From: Galeopsis tetrahit
Taxonomy: Eukaryota; Streptophyta; Magnoliopsida; Lamiales; Lamiaceae
Reading direction: 5' to 3'
Length of the DNA stretch: 64,000 nucleotides
Assembly: GCA_963675135.1 (NCBI GenBank)
Contig: OY776120.1
Span: forward strand, 22,906,001 to 22,970,000
Below, piece after piece: positions 22,233 to 34,642 of this stretch. Positions within the stretch are counted from its first letter, which is position 1. Each line of letters starts with the position of its first letter. Under the pieces are notes generated by a model. The model had not been told where the DNA came from, searched no databases, and saw only the letters and a list, made by a program, of their open reading frames with translations. Position numbers and translations under genes: made by a program.

Positions 22233-22504
22233 TGAAATTTCATAACAAGAAGAATTTAGATAGAGTACATATTGAGAGAATCTATGAATATAGAAGAATT
22301 ACATTGAAATTACATGATCAAAATGATTATGATCCCTCCTCTTATATTGAGGGAAATTTACAATATGGAAGTTACAACTAACAAATGAACAACTCCTCTA
22401 ACTCCTCTAACTACTCTAACTAATAATTTTTCATTTGTTGACTTGACTTGTTATTCTTTACACCCTCCCACAAGATGAGCATGCACTACAAGAAAACTGC
22501 AATT

Positions 22505-22920
22505 TAGCCACGAAAAAATTTGTCGCTAATTCTAATATTTTCGTCGCTAACGTGAGTTAGCGATGAAATAATTTTGTCGCAGGATTTGTTGCTATACGCC
22601 CGTCGCTAACGTGTTTGCGATAAAAAAATTAATTTTGTCGCAAATGTTTGCGATGAAAAGTTGAGTTTCATCGCAAAATATTAGCAACGAAAATTTGAGT
22701 TTCATCATAAAATATTAGCGACGAAAAAATAAGTTTCATCGCAAAATGTTAGCGACGAAAATATGAGTTTCATCACAAAATGTGTGCGAGGAAAATCAAA
22801 CATTTGTCGCAAACACGTTAGCGACGGGTGTATAACAACAAATCCCGTGACAAAATTATTTCATCGCTAACTCACATTAGCGACAAAAATATTAGAATTT
22901 TTGTTGCTAATATTTGGCTA
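22505..22920. repeat. Imperfect palindrome of about 415 bp inside the CACTA element
   Basis: The left arm (TTTCGTCGCTAACGTGAG, ATACGCCCGTCGCTAACGTG) is mirrored on the right (CACGTTAGCGACGGGTGTAT, CTCACATTAGCGAC). The centre is near 22710. Confidence 0.85.
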
Positions 22921-22939
22921 TGATATATTCGATTTACGA

Positions 22940-23150
22940 ATCATTCTCTAAACCCACTTCCGTACTCCACCAACCCAACCCGTACCCGACCCACCCCAAC
23001 CGAACCAATTCAATCGTTCTCTAAACCCACTTCTGCACTCGACTCGCCCCAACCCGCACCAACACTCGACTCGCCCCGCCCCAACCCGTACCCAACCCAC
23101 CCCAACTCAACCCAACCCAACCCAACCCGCACCCACATACCCCCTCCCTT
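22940..23150 (+). repeat. C-rich degenerate CCCAACC/CGACCCACC tract
   Basis: About 200 bp of pyrimidine-biased short repeats (CCCAACC, ACTCGACTCGCCCC, CCCAACCCAACCC). Low complexity, irregular, no fixed period. The following 480 bp to 23640 are AT-rich with no recognised feature. Confidence 0.7.
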
Positions 23151-23639
23151 ATTTTATTTAAATAAATATTTTATTTGGTCTTTAGTGGGAATTGATCCCG
23201 GGTGGATGGGCGCCCATAGCTAGGCGCCTACCATTCGGGCAGACGGCTCTTTGGTTCAGTTTTTAATATTAATTATATATGTATTCAATTGTTACTAATT
23301 TAGTTATTTTTACTCATTTAATAATTTATTTCACATTTATTAATTGATTAATTTTTAACTTGTAACAACTATATATGTATATATACATGTGTATATATAT
23401 TGTAATTTTTAAAACAATTCCAATTGTAAAAAATCAATGTTAATTTAACAATTTAAAAAAAAATAATAAATATTACAACCAATCTTTATTCTCCCATCTT
23501 TAATTATGTCCATCTTCATTTGCATCATCATATTTATAAATATTTTTATAAATATTCATACTGATTTATAAGACATAAAATTTGGAGAATTATTAAACAT
23601 TTAATTATATAAATCGATTTTATTGATTTAATAAGCATA

Positions 23640-24870
23640 GTTGATTTAATATTAGCCACGAAATATAATTATCATTGTTGTTCTTATTATTAACAACAAA
23701 ATAAAATAATTTGATAAAAGTGTAGCGATAAAATATTTTAATTTTGTTGCCAATATTAATTCCAAGAAATTAGCCACAAAAAATATATTTTATCGCAAAA
23801 TAATAGCGACTAAATATAATTTTCATTGTTGTCCTAATTATTAACAACAAAATAAAAGAATTTGTTACTAGTTTAGCGATGAAATATTTTTATTTCATCG
23901 CAAAAAGTAATTTCAATAAATTAGCCACAAAAAATTATATTTCATCACAAAATATTACCGACAAAATATAATTTTCATTGTTGTTCTGATTATTAACAAC
24001 AAAATGCAGCAATACGTTGTTAGTATAGCGATGAAATGTTTTAATTTCATCGCAAAAATTAATTTCAATAAATTAGCCACAAAATTTTTTATTTCATCGT
24101 AAAATATTAGTGACGAAATATAATTTTCATTGTTGTTCTGATTATTAACAACAAAATGAAGCAATTTGTTGCTAATATAGCAATGAAATATATAAATTTT
24201 GTTGCAAAAATTAATTTCAAGAAATTAGCCACAAAATTTTCAATTTCATCGCAAAATATTAGCAAGAAAATATAATTGTCATTATTACTCTGATTATTAA
24301 CAACAAAATGATGCAGTTTGTTGCTAATAAAGTGATGAAATATATAAATTTTGTTGCAAAAATTAATTTCAAGAAATTAGCCACAAAAATTTCTATTTCA
24401 TCGCAAAATATTAGCAACGAAATATAATTTTCATTTTTGTTCTAATTATTAACAACAAAATGAAGCAATTTGTTGCTAATATAGCGATGAAATATATAAT
24501 TTTTGTTGCAAAAATTAATTTAAAAAAATTAGCCACGAAAATTTCTATTTCATCACAAAATATTAGCAACGAAATATAATTTTCATAGTTTTTCTGATTA
24601 TTAACAACAAAATGAAAGAAATTGTTGCTAATTTAGCGATGAAATATATAAATTTTGTTGTAAAAAATAATTTCAAGAAATTAGCCACGAAAATTTCTAT
24701 TTCATCGCAAAATATTAGCGACGAAATATAATTTTCATTGTTGTTTTGATTATTAACAACAAAATGAAACAATTTGTTGCTAATATAGCGATGAAGTATA
24801 TATATTTTGTTGCAAATATTAAATCTAACAATTTAGCAGCGAAAATTTATATTTCGTTGCTAAAAATTGA
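23640..24870 (+). repeat. 152-bp tandem repeat, about eight units, inside the CACTA element
   Basis: The marker TTTCATTGTTGTTCTG and its variants recur near 23669, 23821, 23971, 24123, 24276, 24429, 24581 and 24732, giving a spacing of 150-153 bp. Each unit holds a TTAGCGACGAAAT box, an AACAACAAAATGAAGCAATT box and a TTAGCCACGAAAATT box. Confidence 0.9.
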
Positions 24871-24938
24871 TTTTAGCGATGAAATTTAGATTTGTAGCAA
24901 AATTTTCGTCGCTATTCCCCCCATTTCTTGTAGTGATG

Positions 24939-25281
24939 GATGGTAATCAAGCACATCTTGAACTTGTTCTTCAAAAAAAACTTCAAACTAGATGGACAAT
25001 GCTCCTTCTTTTGCTGCTGGGAAGATGTGGTAGAGAGTAGTCAAATGATGCAACTCATGCATCAAATTAGTAGTAAGAAGTCCACCAATATTCTAAAAAA
25101 GAAATTGAAGATAGAATCGTGATATACACGAAGAGAAAAGACTAGATTGAGTATAGAACTCTAGAGAATTTGATTTCGAATCAACATGAAATCGAATATA
25201 AAACTCACGAGCATATATCTCGTAAAGAAATGAGTATAAAACTCAAAAAACTCAAAGAAGAATTCGAATCAAGATAAAATC
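24939..25281 (-). other. Internal sequence of the TRIM-like element, part 1
   Basis: Non-coding, with repeats of GAGTATAGAACTC/GAGTATAAAACTC that also occur on the other side of element C (35316-35520), showing the two parts were once joined. Confidence 0.6.
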
Positions 25282-26127
25282 TGTAGATGTTGTTAATTCT
25301 TATATGCCTTAACATTATCGACAGCATCTTAATTTGATCTTTCGAGATTTTTTCTAAGTCTTTTCTGAAATGCTACATTAAATGTTGATCTAAATGTTGT
25401 CGCATTTCTGGCAGGATCTAGAAGCTTCTACAAGGATCTGGAACCTGGAAGATTTCAGAACATTGCAGAGCGTGCTAAACCAGCTTAGAACCATTTAGAA
25501 CGACCTGGAACATACATGAAGGATCTAGAAAGATTATGAAAGTTGAGTTCCTAAAAAATAGGATCTCAAAGATGGAAGCCTCTAGAATTCGTACTCCACC
25601 TCTATAAATACCGAAGGAAGGCTCCACAATTCCGTGTATTCTATTCAATCAATATCCTAGACTAGTGTTCATCCTGTTAGGAAATTGTGGCCCCAATAGC
25701 TATATCGTTTAGTTCATACGAAGTATTCCACCCGTATGGCTGTGTGCTTTTCTTATCTATTGAGAGTGTAATCATAGATAGACTATCATTTCGACAGTGT
25801 ATATTCTACACTTGGTTCGTTTTTAAAATAGGGCACCTGCCTCGTTTATAGTTTTAGTTGTGAAGGTTATTGTTGTAACATTTCACACAACATTTGTACT
25901 TGAAGATAAGTATTGATATTTCGCCGTAAGGATCGTATAGATTTTTATTTATAAAATCTATGTGAAAATATTTTCATTGTGTCTCGTTTGTTTTTAGTGT
26001 TTCAAGTCTTCTGCTGTGTATCTTTATTTCTAATATTCTGTTAGAGTCAGTGTTGTACAATTTGTCTCAACATTTAAAACAACATTAATCTACTTTTACT
26101 TAAACACTATACCAGAACACACTTTCA
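25282..26127 (+). mobile_element. 5' LTR of element C
   Basis: TGTAGATG...CTTTCA, 846 bp, with TATAAATA at 25603-25610. The heat-shock triplet seen in B is altered here to GAAgaTTTcaGAA (25448-25460). Confidence 0.95.
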
Positions 26128-26129
26128 GT

Positions 26130-26141
26130 TGGTATTAGAGC
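26130..26141 (+). other. Primer binding site of element C
   Basis: TGGTATTAGAGC, three bases after the LTR. It has one C-to-T change relative to the site in element B. Confidence 0.85.
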
Positions 26142-26202
26142 CGATACCTGACGACACTAGGTTAGATCCTTGCTATAAGTGTGTTTTTAGTTTATGTTAG
26201 CA

Positions 26203-27245
26203 ATGGAAACACATCACATATCCACGACACTTATGCCACCCGTTTTAGATGGTTCGAATTATGCTTATTGGAAGCCTAAGATGCGTATGTACATCAAGTC
26301 GATTGATGAACGTTCTTGGAGGACTGTACTTACAGGCTGGGAAGCTCCAAAGAGACAAGCAGATGCAGATGGTGAAGTTCAACTCAAGAGAGAATGCGAC
26401 TGGACGACTGATGAAATAACAACAGCAGGCTACAATTCTAAAGCTTTAAATGCTATTTTTACCTCTGTTGATGTTTCAGTGTTTAAAATTATATCTAACT
26501 GTTCTACTTCTAAAGATGCATGAGACAGGTTGCAAGAGCATTGTGAGGGTTCAGACAGTGTTCGAAGGACTAAGCTTCGAATGTTGGGAACAAAATTTGA
26601 GAATCTCCGAATGAAGGAAGATGAAACAATTTCATCCTACAATGAAAGGTTAAGTGAGATAATTAATGAATCACATTCTCTTGGTGACCCTATTTCTAAT
26701 GTTAGAGTAGTTCATAAGATATTAAGATCTGTTCCTAAGAGATTTGATGCTAAAATTTGTGCTATTGAAGAGGCAAAATATACGGATAAGTTAAGTCAAA
26801 ATGAATTAGTGAGTATTCTTAAAACCTATGAAATAAACACTAATCAAGTTGATGAAACTAATGATAATAAGAAAGTTGTTGTTTTTAAAGGGGAAACATC
26901 AAACAAATCTGAGTATCAACCTATCATAACTGAAGTTGATTCGGATGAAAAATTGCTTGATGAATGCCTCAACAATCCTAACAACATCGCCTTGCTCACT
27001 AAGCACTTTAATAAATTTCTTAAGAAATCTGTGAACAAATCTAGAAACATTCAGCCTAAGATTCAAATCAACACATCAACACCTCAATTAGAAAGGAGGA
27101 AGGGTCAATTCACACCAAGACCATCAAAGAGTGAAGGTAAACCAAGGTATGATCCTGAATTTTGAAAATCAGTTCAATGCAATGCTTGTTCTGGATATGG
27201 CCATTATGCAAATGAATGTGCCAATACTAGACTTAAGCAAAAACT
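26203..27245 (+). pseudogene. Element C gag, two in-frame stop codons
   Basis: The frame starts at ATG 26203 (METHHIST) and is open apart from TGA at 26521-26523 and TGA at 27163-27165. Both stops look like single transitions (a Trp and an Arg codon in related gags). The front part has the usual Copia gag look (YWKPKMRMYI, GTKFENLRM, NERLSEI). A CCHC zinc knuckle (C-x2-C-x4-H-x4-C, CNACSGYGHYANEC) lies at about 27180-27221, just after the second stop. The frame then continues in phase into pol, so gag and pol were one polyprotein. Confidence 0.85.
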
Positions 27246-27261
27246 GAATTTTAGTGCTACC

Positions 27262-30200
27262 TTGAGTGATGAATCTGATGATGATGATCTTGATGAGTTA
27301 AATGATAATGAATATTCTCATTTTACCAGAATTGATTATAATGATTCCTCAGATGATGATCTGGATGAAACAGATTATGATGCTGTACCAGATGCTTCAA
27401 CATCTACAGCAACATCAGAACAGAGTCACCCAGATTTGAACTGTTTTAATGGTTTTATTGATGATGCAGGAAAAATGACTGATGACAATGCATACCAAAA
27501 GCTATTAGATGATTGGAACAATCAGAAACTCACTCTTAATTCCTTGAATAAAGAGAATGAGAATCTGAAAGACACAATCACCAAGCTAGAAGTTATACTT
27601 ACCAAAAGATATCTTGAAATCTGTAACTTAAAGGAGAAACTAATAAATTTCACTTTATGTTTCAAGAAATATTCCAAGAGTGCTTCTGAGGTAAATAATG
27701 ATATAGCTACTGGTAAGTCTAATAATCACGGTTTATGTTATGATGGTGCTACTGCTTCTATTTCTGAAAATTTTAGAAAACCTGTGAAATTTGTGAAGGC
27801 AAATGTTAAGACATCCGATGTAACATCTGCACAATCAGATCCTCACAAGGTTAAAAGGAAGTATATCTGTCATTATTGTTTCAAAGTTGGTCATATTCGT
27901 CCTTACTGTATAAAATGGTTTGAAGAACTGAAAATTTTGAAAATGCTGCATAAAAAACTGACACCTCCTGGTAAACAGTTTCTGAAATTTGCAAGGAAAT
28001 CAAAAGCTACCTGTAATGTTGTTCATACCTCCTTAAAGGCATGTCTACCTGATCTATGGTATTTTGATAGTGGTTGTTCTAGACATATGACAAGTCGAAT
28101 AGACTTCTTATCTGATTATGTGACCTTGAATGGTGGTAGTGTTACATATGGTGGTGGTTCTAAAGGACAGATTATTGGTAAAGGAACTTTGAATGTTGAA
28201 GGTTTTCCTAAGCTTAAAAATGTCTTGCATGTTGATGGCTTACTTGCAAATCTGATTAACATTAGTCAACTTTGTGATGATAATTTGCATGTGAAATTTG
28301 ACAAAGATTCATGTTATGTTCTTAATAAAGATGAAGTTTGTGTCATGACTGGTACTAGGTCAGCTGATAATTGCTATCTTATTGGAACAAATATGTGTAA
28401 CTTGTTAAAACATGATGAAAATATTTTATGGCATCAAAGATTGGGTCATTCAAATTACAGAGCAATGAAAAGGCTAATCAAAGCAGATGCAGTAAAAAGA
28501 ATGCCTAAACTGAAGTTTCACAATCCCACTATATGTGGACCATGCCAAAAAGGTAAGCAGGTAAGAATGCCGCATAAAATGCTGTCACATTGTTCTACAC
28601 ATCGATACTTTGAATTATTGCACATAGATTTGATGGGTCCTATGGAAACTGAAAGCATTGGAGGAAAGATGTATTACTTAGTTGTGGTAGATGATTTTTC
28701 TAGATTTACCTGGGTAGAATCCTTGAGAGACAAAACTGAAGCATTTGTTGCATTTAAAATTCTTTATAAGAGGTTAAAAAATGTGTTTAACTTGAAAGTT
28801 GGCCGTATTAGAACTGATCATGGTAGGGAATTTGAAAACAGCATGTTTAATGATTTTTGTGATAAAAATGATATTTTACAAGAATATTCATCTCCTAAAA
28901 CTCCACAACAAAATGGAATTGTTGAAAGAAAGAATAGAACTTTACAAGAAATGGCAAGAGTCATGCTTACATCCAAATGTCTTGCTAAGAAATATTGGGG
29001 AGAAGCAATGAATACTGCATGCCATATTATTAATAGAGTTTATATTCGTTCTGGCACAAATCAAACACCTTATGAGATTTTAAACAACAGAAAACCAAAT
29101 GTGAAGTGTTTTCATGTATTTGGTTGTGTGTGTTATATTCTGAATGATAGAGATCAACTTCATAATTTTGATTCTAAAAGTGATAAGGGTTTCTTTTTAG
29201 GCTATTCTAGAAATAGTAAAACTTATAGAGTATAACCTTAGAACTAACAATGTTCAAGAATCTGTTAATGTTATGTTTGATGATGACAAAGGTCTTGCAG
29301 ATGACAAAGATGAAGAAGATGTATCACAAGTCACTGACAATTCTTAGAATACACTGAAGTTTGAAAATGTTGTACCGAATGTTAACACATCTGGGTCAAC
29401 ATCTACAGAACAGTCAGTTGTAACTTCACAGAATGATCAGTACATTCCCAAAACGAATCCTTCTTCAAGAATAGGTAAAACTCATCCTTCTGACCAGATC
29501 ATAGGTGATGCTACAGTTGGAGTGCAAACAAGAGGAAGAGTAAGATCAAATAAGGTAGATGTGGTAAGAACAATATGCATGTCTTCTATGTGTAATGTTG
29601 TAAATGCTGAATGTTATTTATCTGAAATTGAACCTAATAGTGCTAAAGAAGCCTTAACTGATGAAAACTGGATTAATGCTATGCATGAAGAACTTGGTCA
29701 GTTTGAAAGAAATGAAGTGTGGACACTTGTTCCAAGACCTAGTCATACTAATGTCATTGGAACAAAGTGGATATTCAAGAATAAAACTGATGAATCTGGT
29801 AACATTGTTAGGAACAAGGCTAGGTTAGTAGCACAAGGTTACACCCAAGTTGAAGGGGTTGATTTTGATGAAACTTTTGCACCAGTTGCTAGGATAGAAT
29901 CTATTAGATTATTGCTAGCAATTGCATGTTTTATTGATATTAAACTTCATCAAATGGATGTAAAAGCTGCATTTCTAAATGGCATTTTGAATGAAGAAGC
30001 ATATGTTGAACAACCTAAGGGATTTGTAGATCCACAATATCCTGATCATGTATATAAACTTAAGAAAGCTTTGTGTGGTCTTAAACAAGCTCCTAGAGCA
30101 TGGTATGGTAGGCTTACTGACTTTCTTTTGGAATATGGTTTTATTAGAGGAGAGGCCGATAGAACTTTGTTCATTAAGCACACAGAAGATGATATACTTA

Positions 30201-31155
30201 TTGCACAAATATATGTTGATGACATTGTGTTTGGTTCTACTTGTGATAAAATGTTAAGCAAATTTGTTGAGGCAATGACTGCAACATTTGAAATGAGTAT
30301 GGTTGGATACTTGAACTACTTTCTAGGTCTTCAAATCAAACAATGCAATGATTGTATTTTCTTCTCCCAGAGTAAGTATGCTAAGAACTTGGTTAAAAGA
30401 TTTGGTCTTGAGAATTCAAAACCAATGAAAACTCATATGGGATCTACTTTGAAACTTTGCAAAGACAGTGCTGGAACAGATGTTGATCTAACACTTTACA
30501 GATCCATGATAGGTAGTTTACTGTATTTAACCTCTAGTAGACCAGATATTATGTACAATGTGTGTGTTTGTGCTAGGTACCAAGCTAATCCAAAGGAATC
30601 TCACCTGAATGCTGTGAAAAGAATTATCATGTATGTTTCAGGTACAAGTGAACTTGGGATATGGTACACTAAGGACACCAACAACATTTTGATAGGCTAC
30701 AGTGATGCTGATTGGGCTGGAGATATAGATGATAGAAAGAGTAAGAGTGTAGGATGTTTCTACATAGGAAACAATCTTGTATCATGGCACAGTAAGAAAC
30801 AGAACTGTGTTTCACAATCTACTGCAGAGTCTGAGTACATAGCTGTTGGAAGCTGCTGTACACAACTCTTGTGGCTGAGTAAGATGTTCCATGATTATGG
30901 CATTGAGAATGGTATACTTACAATCTTTTGTGATAATACTAGTGTTATAAACATTTCTAAGAATCAAGTACAACACTCACTCACTAAGCACATTAGTATA
31001 AGACATCACTTTTATGAGAGATTTAGTAGAGAAGAATATTGTAAAGTTGGAGTATATACCTACTGAGAAACAGAATGCTGATATTTTTACAAAAGCTTTA
31101 GACCATGAGAGAATCTCCATTTTGAGGAAATCTCTTGGCATGAGCACTATCTGAA
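27262..31155 (+). pseudogene. Element C pol: protease, integrase, reverse transcriptase, RNase H, frameshifted
   Basis: The first open part (27262-29235) holds an acidic linker, a second CCHC knuckle (CHYCFKVGHIRPYC), the protease DSGCSRHMTS, the GAG-pre-integrase finger and the integrase core (HIDLMGP, RTDHGREFE, NGIVERKN). Two bases missing at about 29230 relative to B shift the frame. 29236-29521 reads through at least one more stop. Reverse transcriptase and RNase H are in a third stretch (29522-31066) with YVDDIVFG and YSDADWAGD. An extra T near 31010 truncates the RNase H end, which continues to about 31155 in the next frame. It cannot make an intact polyprotein. Confidence 0.9.
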
Positions 31156-32820
31156 AAATTCGGATGGATGTTGTCACAAATGCGTTAGCATTTGGGACAA
31201 CATCATGGGTTGTATACATTTTATAAGCTGAATTTATTTCTTACTTAGTTAAATAATTCATTTGTAAAATATCTTCGAATCTAAGAACCTTGGAGTGCAA
31301 AAATAAACATGTCTCACACCTCTCAAATTAATGCATAAAAATAGAATGTTATAACATCCTAAAAGATGTACCAAAATCACTGAGTAACTATGGAGCACGT
31401 AGTTCACTACTACGATGCCTTCTTTTCAAAAGGTGGTTTTTTGGTAAAAACATCAAGATATTTGTAATCCATTAAGTAAGTATGGGGCACGAATTTCGCT
31501 ACTACGATGTACTCTACATGAAAAATGGATCAATACAAATTAGATGCTATAACACAAAAAGAAAAATTATGGTGCAACACAAATGAAGAAAATTCATGTA
31601 AAAACCGTGTTGAGGTGTTTGTAACAGTTTTGAGCACAACATTGCCTGATTCGAATTTATTTTTATAAGTTGTAATTGTTTAATTATTTATTGAAATTTA
31701 TTTTATTTATTTAAATTATATACTGACCCACGTTTTTATTTTTTCAGATTATGTTTGGACTAAGTAAAAAATTCTAGAAACTTCTTAATTACTTAATTAA
31801 TTAAATTGATTTTTCCCACTAATTATCCATGATCTAGGTTGTGGCTAAAAATGTGGTGCACTATCGAATTATTTTTGGAGTTTTTCTTTTTAACCTCCAA
31901 CTACATTCATTCTCTCTATTAAACTCAATTAATCGTGACTTATTCTTGCCAAGTGTTTTGTCCAGCTTTAATACTTCATTTACAGAATTGTATTGGCCGT
32001 GTATTTCTTAATTTACTGTATACACTCTCCCTCCTTGCCTCGAAATCCAAACCGTTTCTTAAATGGCTGGAAACCACCGTCAATCTCACTCTCACTCTGC
32101 TTCTGGTAATTGAAGAGATGACTGATGAGGGAGTTACAGCTGCTGCTGCTGGTGGAGGACCTGATGCTGGAGATGCTGCAGTAACTGATGTAGTTGCACA
32201 TTGCAGCTGTTACCACAACAATCTATGCCATTTTTTCAGTTTCAATCAGTTTCAATCTCTGTACTTTATGTTTAAGTAAATTCTGATACAGTTGTTATTT
32301 ATTTTCTAGATGTTAGGATGTTTGTTTTTACTTATGCTTGATATACAACTTGCTTAATTATGTTTATCTGTTTACTACTGTTTGCTTAAATATGTTTACA
32401 GGTTAATGATTGTTTATTGCAGGTTGTTAGTCATGCGTAGGTCTGTCTAGATTGTTAGTAGTTCTTTTATTTTATTTTCTTGCTCTGATCCTTTATTTTT
32501 GTTATGATTTTTCTGTGTCTTCTTAAATCTTAAGTTTAATCTCTTCCAAATTTAACTTTTGATTTTAGTAAATTACTTATGTTGTGAATAAGTGTACTGT
32601 TTATAATTGTTCTGTTTTTGGGTAAAATTATCTTGTTCTTATGGCACGGATCATTGTAAGATTATCCTTGATCTTCATTCGATTTGATCCAACGATTACA
32701 ACATGTATTGTCTTGACTAGTGCTTAGCAATGATGTCAACCTCAACTAAGTACATAAAACTGAGTATGTATAGAAATACATGTGCAACAGGTGTGTTGTA
32801 GTCGAAAGGTCAAATTGTGG
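31156..32820 (+). pseudogene. Element C 3' region with deletion relic of the extra ORF
   Basis: The post-pol non-coding region, including the paired 30-bp motif, matches B. The extra ORF then starts at the same place (ATG 32064, MAGNHRQSHSHS), but after about 15 codons it jumps to its last part (EEMTDEGVTAAAAGG), so some 2 kb is deleted. The rest up to the LTR is the same T-rich 3' region as in B. The polypurine tract is weakened to GTGGGAGA. Confidence 0.85.
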
Positions 32821-33008
32821 GAGATTGTAGATGTTGTTAATTCTTATATGCCTTAACATTATCGACAACATCTTAATTTGACCTTTCGAGATTTTTTCTA
32901 AGTCTTTTCTGAAATGCTACATTAAATGTTGATCTAAATGTTGTCGCATTTCTGGCAGGATCTAGAAGCTTCTACAAGGATCTGGAACCTGGAAGATTCC
33001 AAAACATT

Positions 33009-34642
33009 TGTCACATCCCGATTTTAGGGGCCTAGATGAAAACACCATATTTTAACTTTTTGCAGGCCAATTAAATAAATTGATGTCTTATCTTGACTTT
33101 CACAAGACCTTGAAATACTGAAGTAGATTAAATTTATGAATTATAAAAAGATGTACAGCGGAAGTAATATTAAATAAGGACAAATTTGAAAATTTAACAC
33201 CAATCACTCGAAAATAAATAAATTTACTTTAAAGGCAAATATAATTTTTAATACAATTAAAAGATTTGACTTTTTATTAAACGAAATACTTTTAATAACG
33301 TATGATCGAACTATATTAAATCGCAGTTTTAAAATAATAATTACTTTCTAGACATCCACATTCACTGACCCTCCACTGCAACTCCTTAAACCTGTAAAAT
33401 GTTAAGTAGATTGGGGTGAGCAAAACAACTAGCTCAATGGGATTAACTTTGTGATCACAATTAAATATAACATATGAATAAAACCATCAACTCACAAACA
33501 TGCATATCAAAATACTTGTTTCATTGGCTATACCAATGATGCGCTGGCTATACCAACGATGCGCTGGCTGAACCAACGGTGCACGGTTTCCCGCGAATAA
33601 AATACTTATTTTTCATTGGCTATACCAATGATGCGCTGGCTGAACCAACGATGCACGGTTTCCCGCGAATAAAACATGCGTTAACGAATAACTCATAAAG
33701 TCATAACATGCGTTAACGATTAACTTGTAAAATCATGTAGCAAGTAACAATATCATTCAAATGAACATTTAAAGGTGACAAAGTATACAATCAAATAGTA
33801 AGAAAACCCCACCTCGATTTTATGTCGTGGATGCAATGGATGCGATGAAAACAATTTTACCCATCGATGTTGTAGTCGTGTTCCATGTATTGAGAATAGA
33901 ATAGATAAATCTGGAATGGTTGTGAAGAAATATTCTTATGCGTATGTTTTTATGTTTACAATTTGGTCATCTATTTATAGGGGGGAAATAAATCTCATTC
34001 GAATGTAACAAGAATTTCGAAACTTGGGCGAGTGGATTTTATGAACTTATCGTGAAAATGAAGCATCTAACTTAAAATCATTAAAATAGTAATATATATA
34101 GTACCAGATTTTACCATACTCAGTTATAAGCATTTATATAATATAATAATCAAAACCAATTACTCCTATGTGCACGGATATATACATATATGTAGTTATA
34201 TATATTCTGATTAAATCAATAATATATATCCAACCATATCTATAAACATATATTTTTTTATAATTTATTTAACAAAATAATTGTTTAAATATCTTGAGAT
34301 TATAAAATTTATAATAATAATAATGAGAAAAAGTTAGAAAGAAAAAGGACGGAAGATCTGAGATTAAGTTTGCTGGGTGATTTTAGAATGAATTCATATA
34401 AGCTTTGGGGCATATATATATATATATATATTTAAAATATTAAGAATAAATTAAAGATTCTAATTCAAGATAATTGAGGATAATATTTGAAATAATCGTA
34501 TATACATATATTTTAAATATATCATCAATAAAACTTTAAGAGATACGAAAAATCTACATTTTTTTAAAATCGCGTGAAATTTCTTAAATAAATAAAAATA
34601 AAATTTTAAAATAACTAACTTGAGAATTTTAGGGGTGTTACA
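33009..34642. mobile_element. Solo LTR, 1634 bp, inside the 3' LTR of element C
   Basis: It starts TGTCACATCCC and ends GGGGTGTTACA, with the 5-bp duplication ACATT at 33004-33008 and 34643-34647. No ORF, primer site or second LTR. TG...CA ends with a 5-bp duplication and no interior mark a solo LTR left by LTR-LTR recombination. Probably Ty3/gypsy type; family not identified. Confidence 0.85.
33520..33675 (+). repeat. Short tandem repeats in the solo LTR
   Basis: Units of the form TTGGCTATACCAATGATGCG and GGCTGAACCAACGATGCACG recur about five times; GGTTTCCCGCGAATAAAA occurs twice. The place is equivalent to the 39-bp repeats in the outer solo LTR. Confidence 0.75.

Larger units (their letters stand above)
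22484..24935. mobile_element. Non-autonomous CACTA (En/Spm) transposon
   Basis: The ends CACTACAAGAAA and TTTCTTGTAGTG are perfect inverted repeats and are flanked by the 3-bp duplication ATG (22481-22483 and 24936-24938). That is diagnostic of CACTA elements. It has no transposase ORF. Almost all of its 2452 bp is built from variants of TTAGCGACGAAAT/TTTCGTCGCTAA, the kind of subterminal repeat bound by CACTA transposase accessory protein. It needs an autonomous partner, and the other CACTA in this window has different ends and subterminal repeats. Confidence 0.9.

Noticed and set aside
22940..23150. Interstitial telomere repeat
   Set aside because: The C-rich motif is CCCAACC with irregular spacing, not the plant telomere unit CCCTAAA.
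23640..24870. CRISPR-like or centromeric array
   Set aside because: A plant genome, no spacer pattern, and the array lies inside a bounded CACTA element.
33009..34642. Long non-coding DNA transposon with TGTMACA inverted ends
   Set aside because: The 5-bp duplication, TG...CA ends and size fit a solo LTR; short end symmetry is normal for LTRs.
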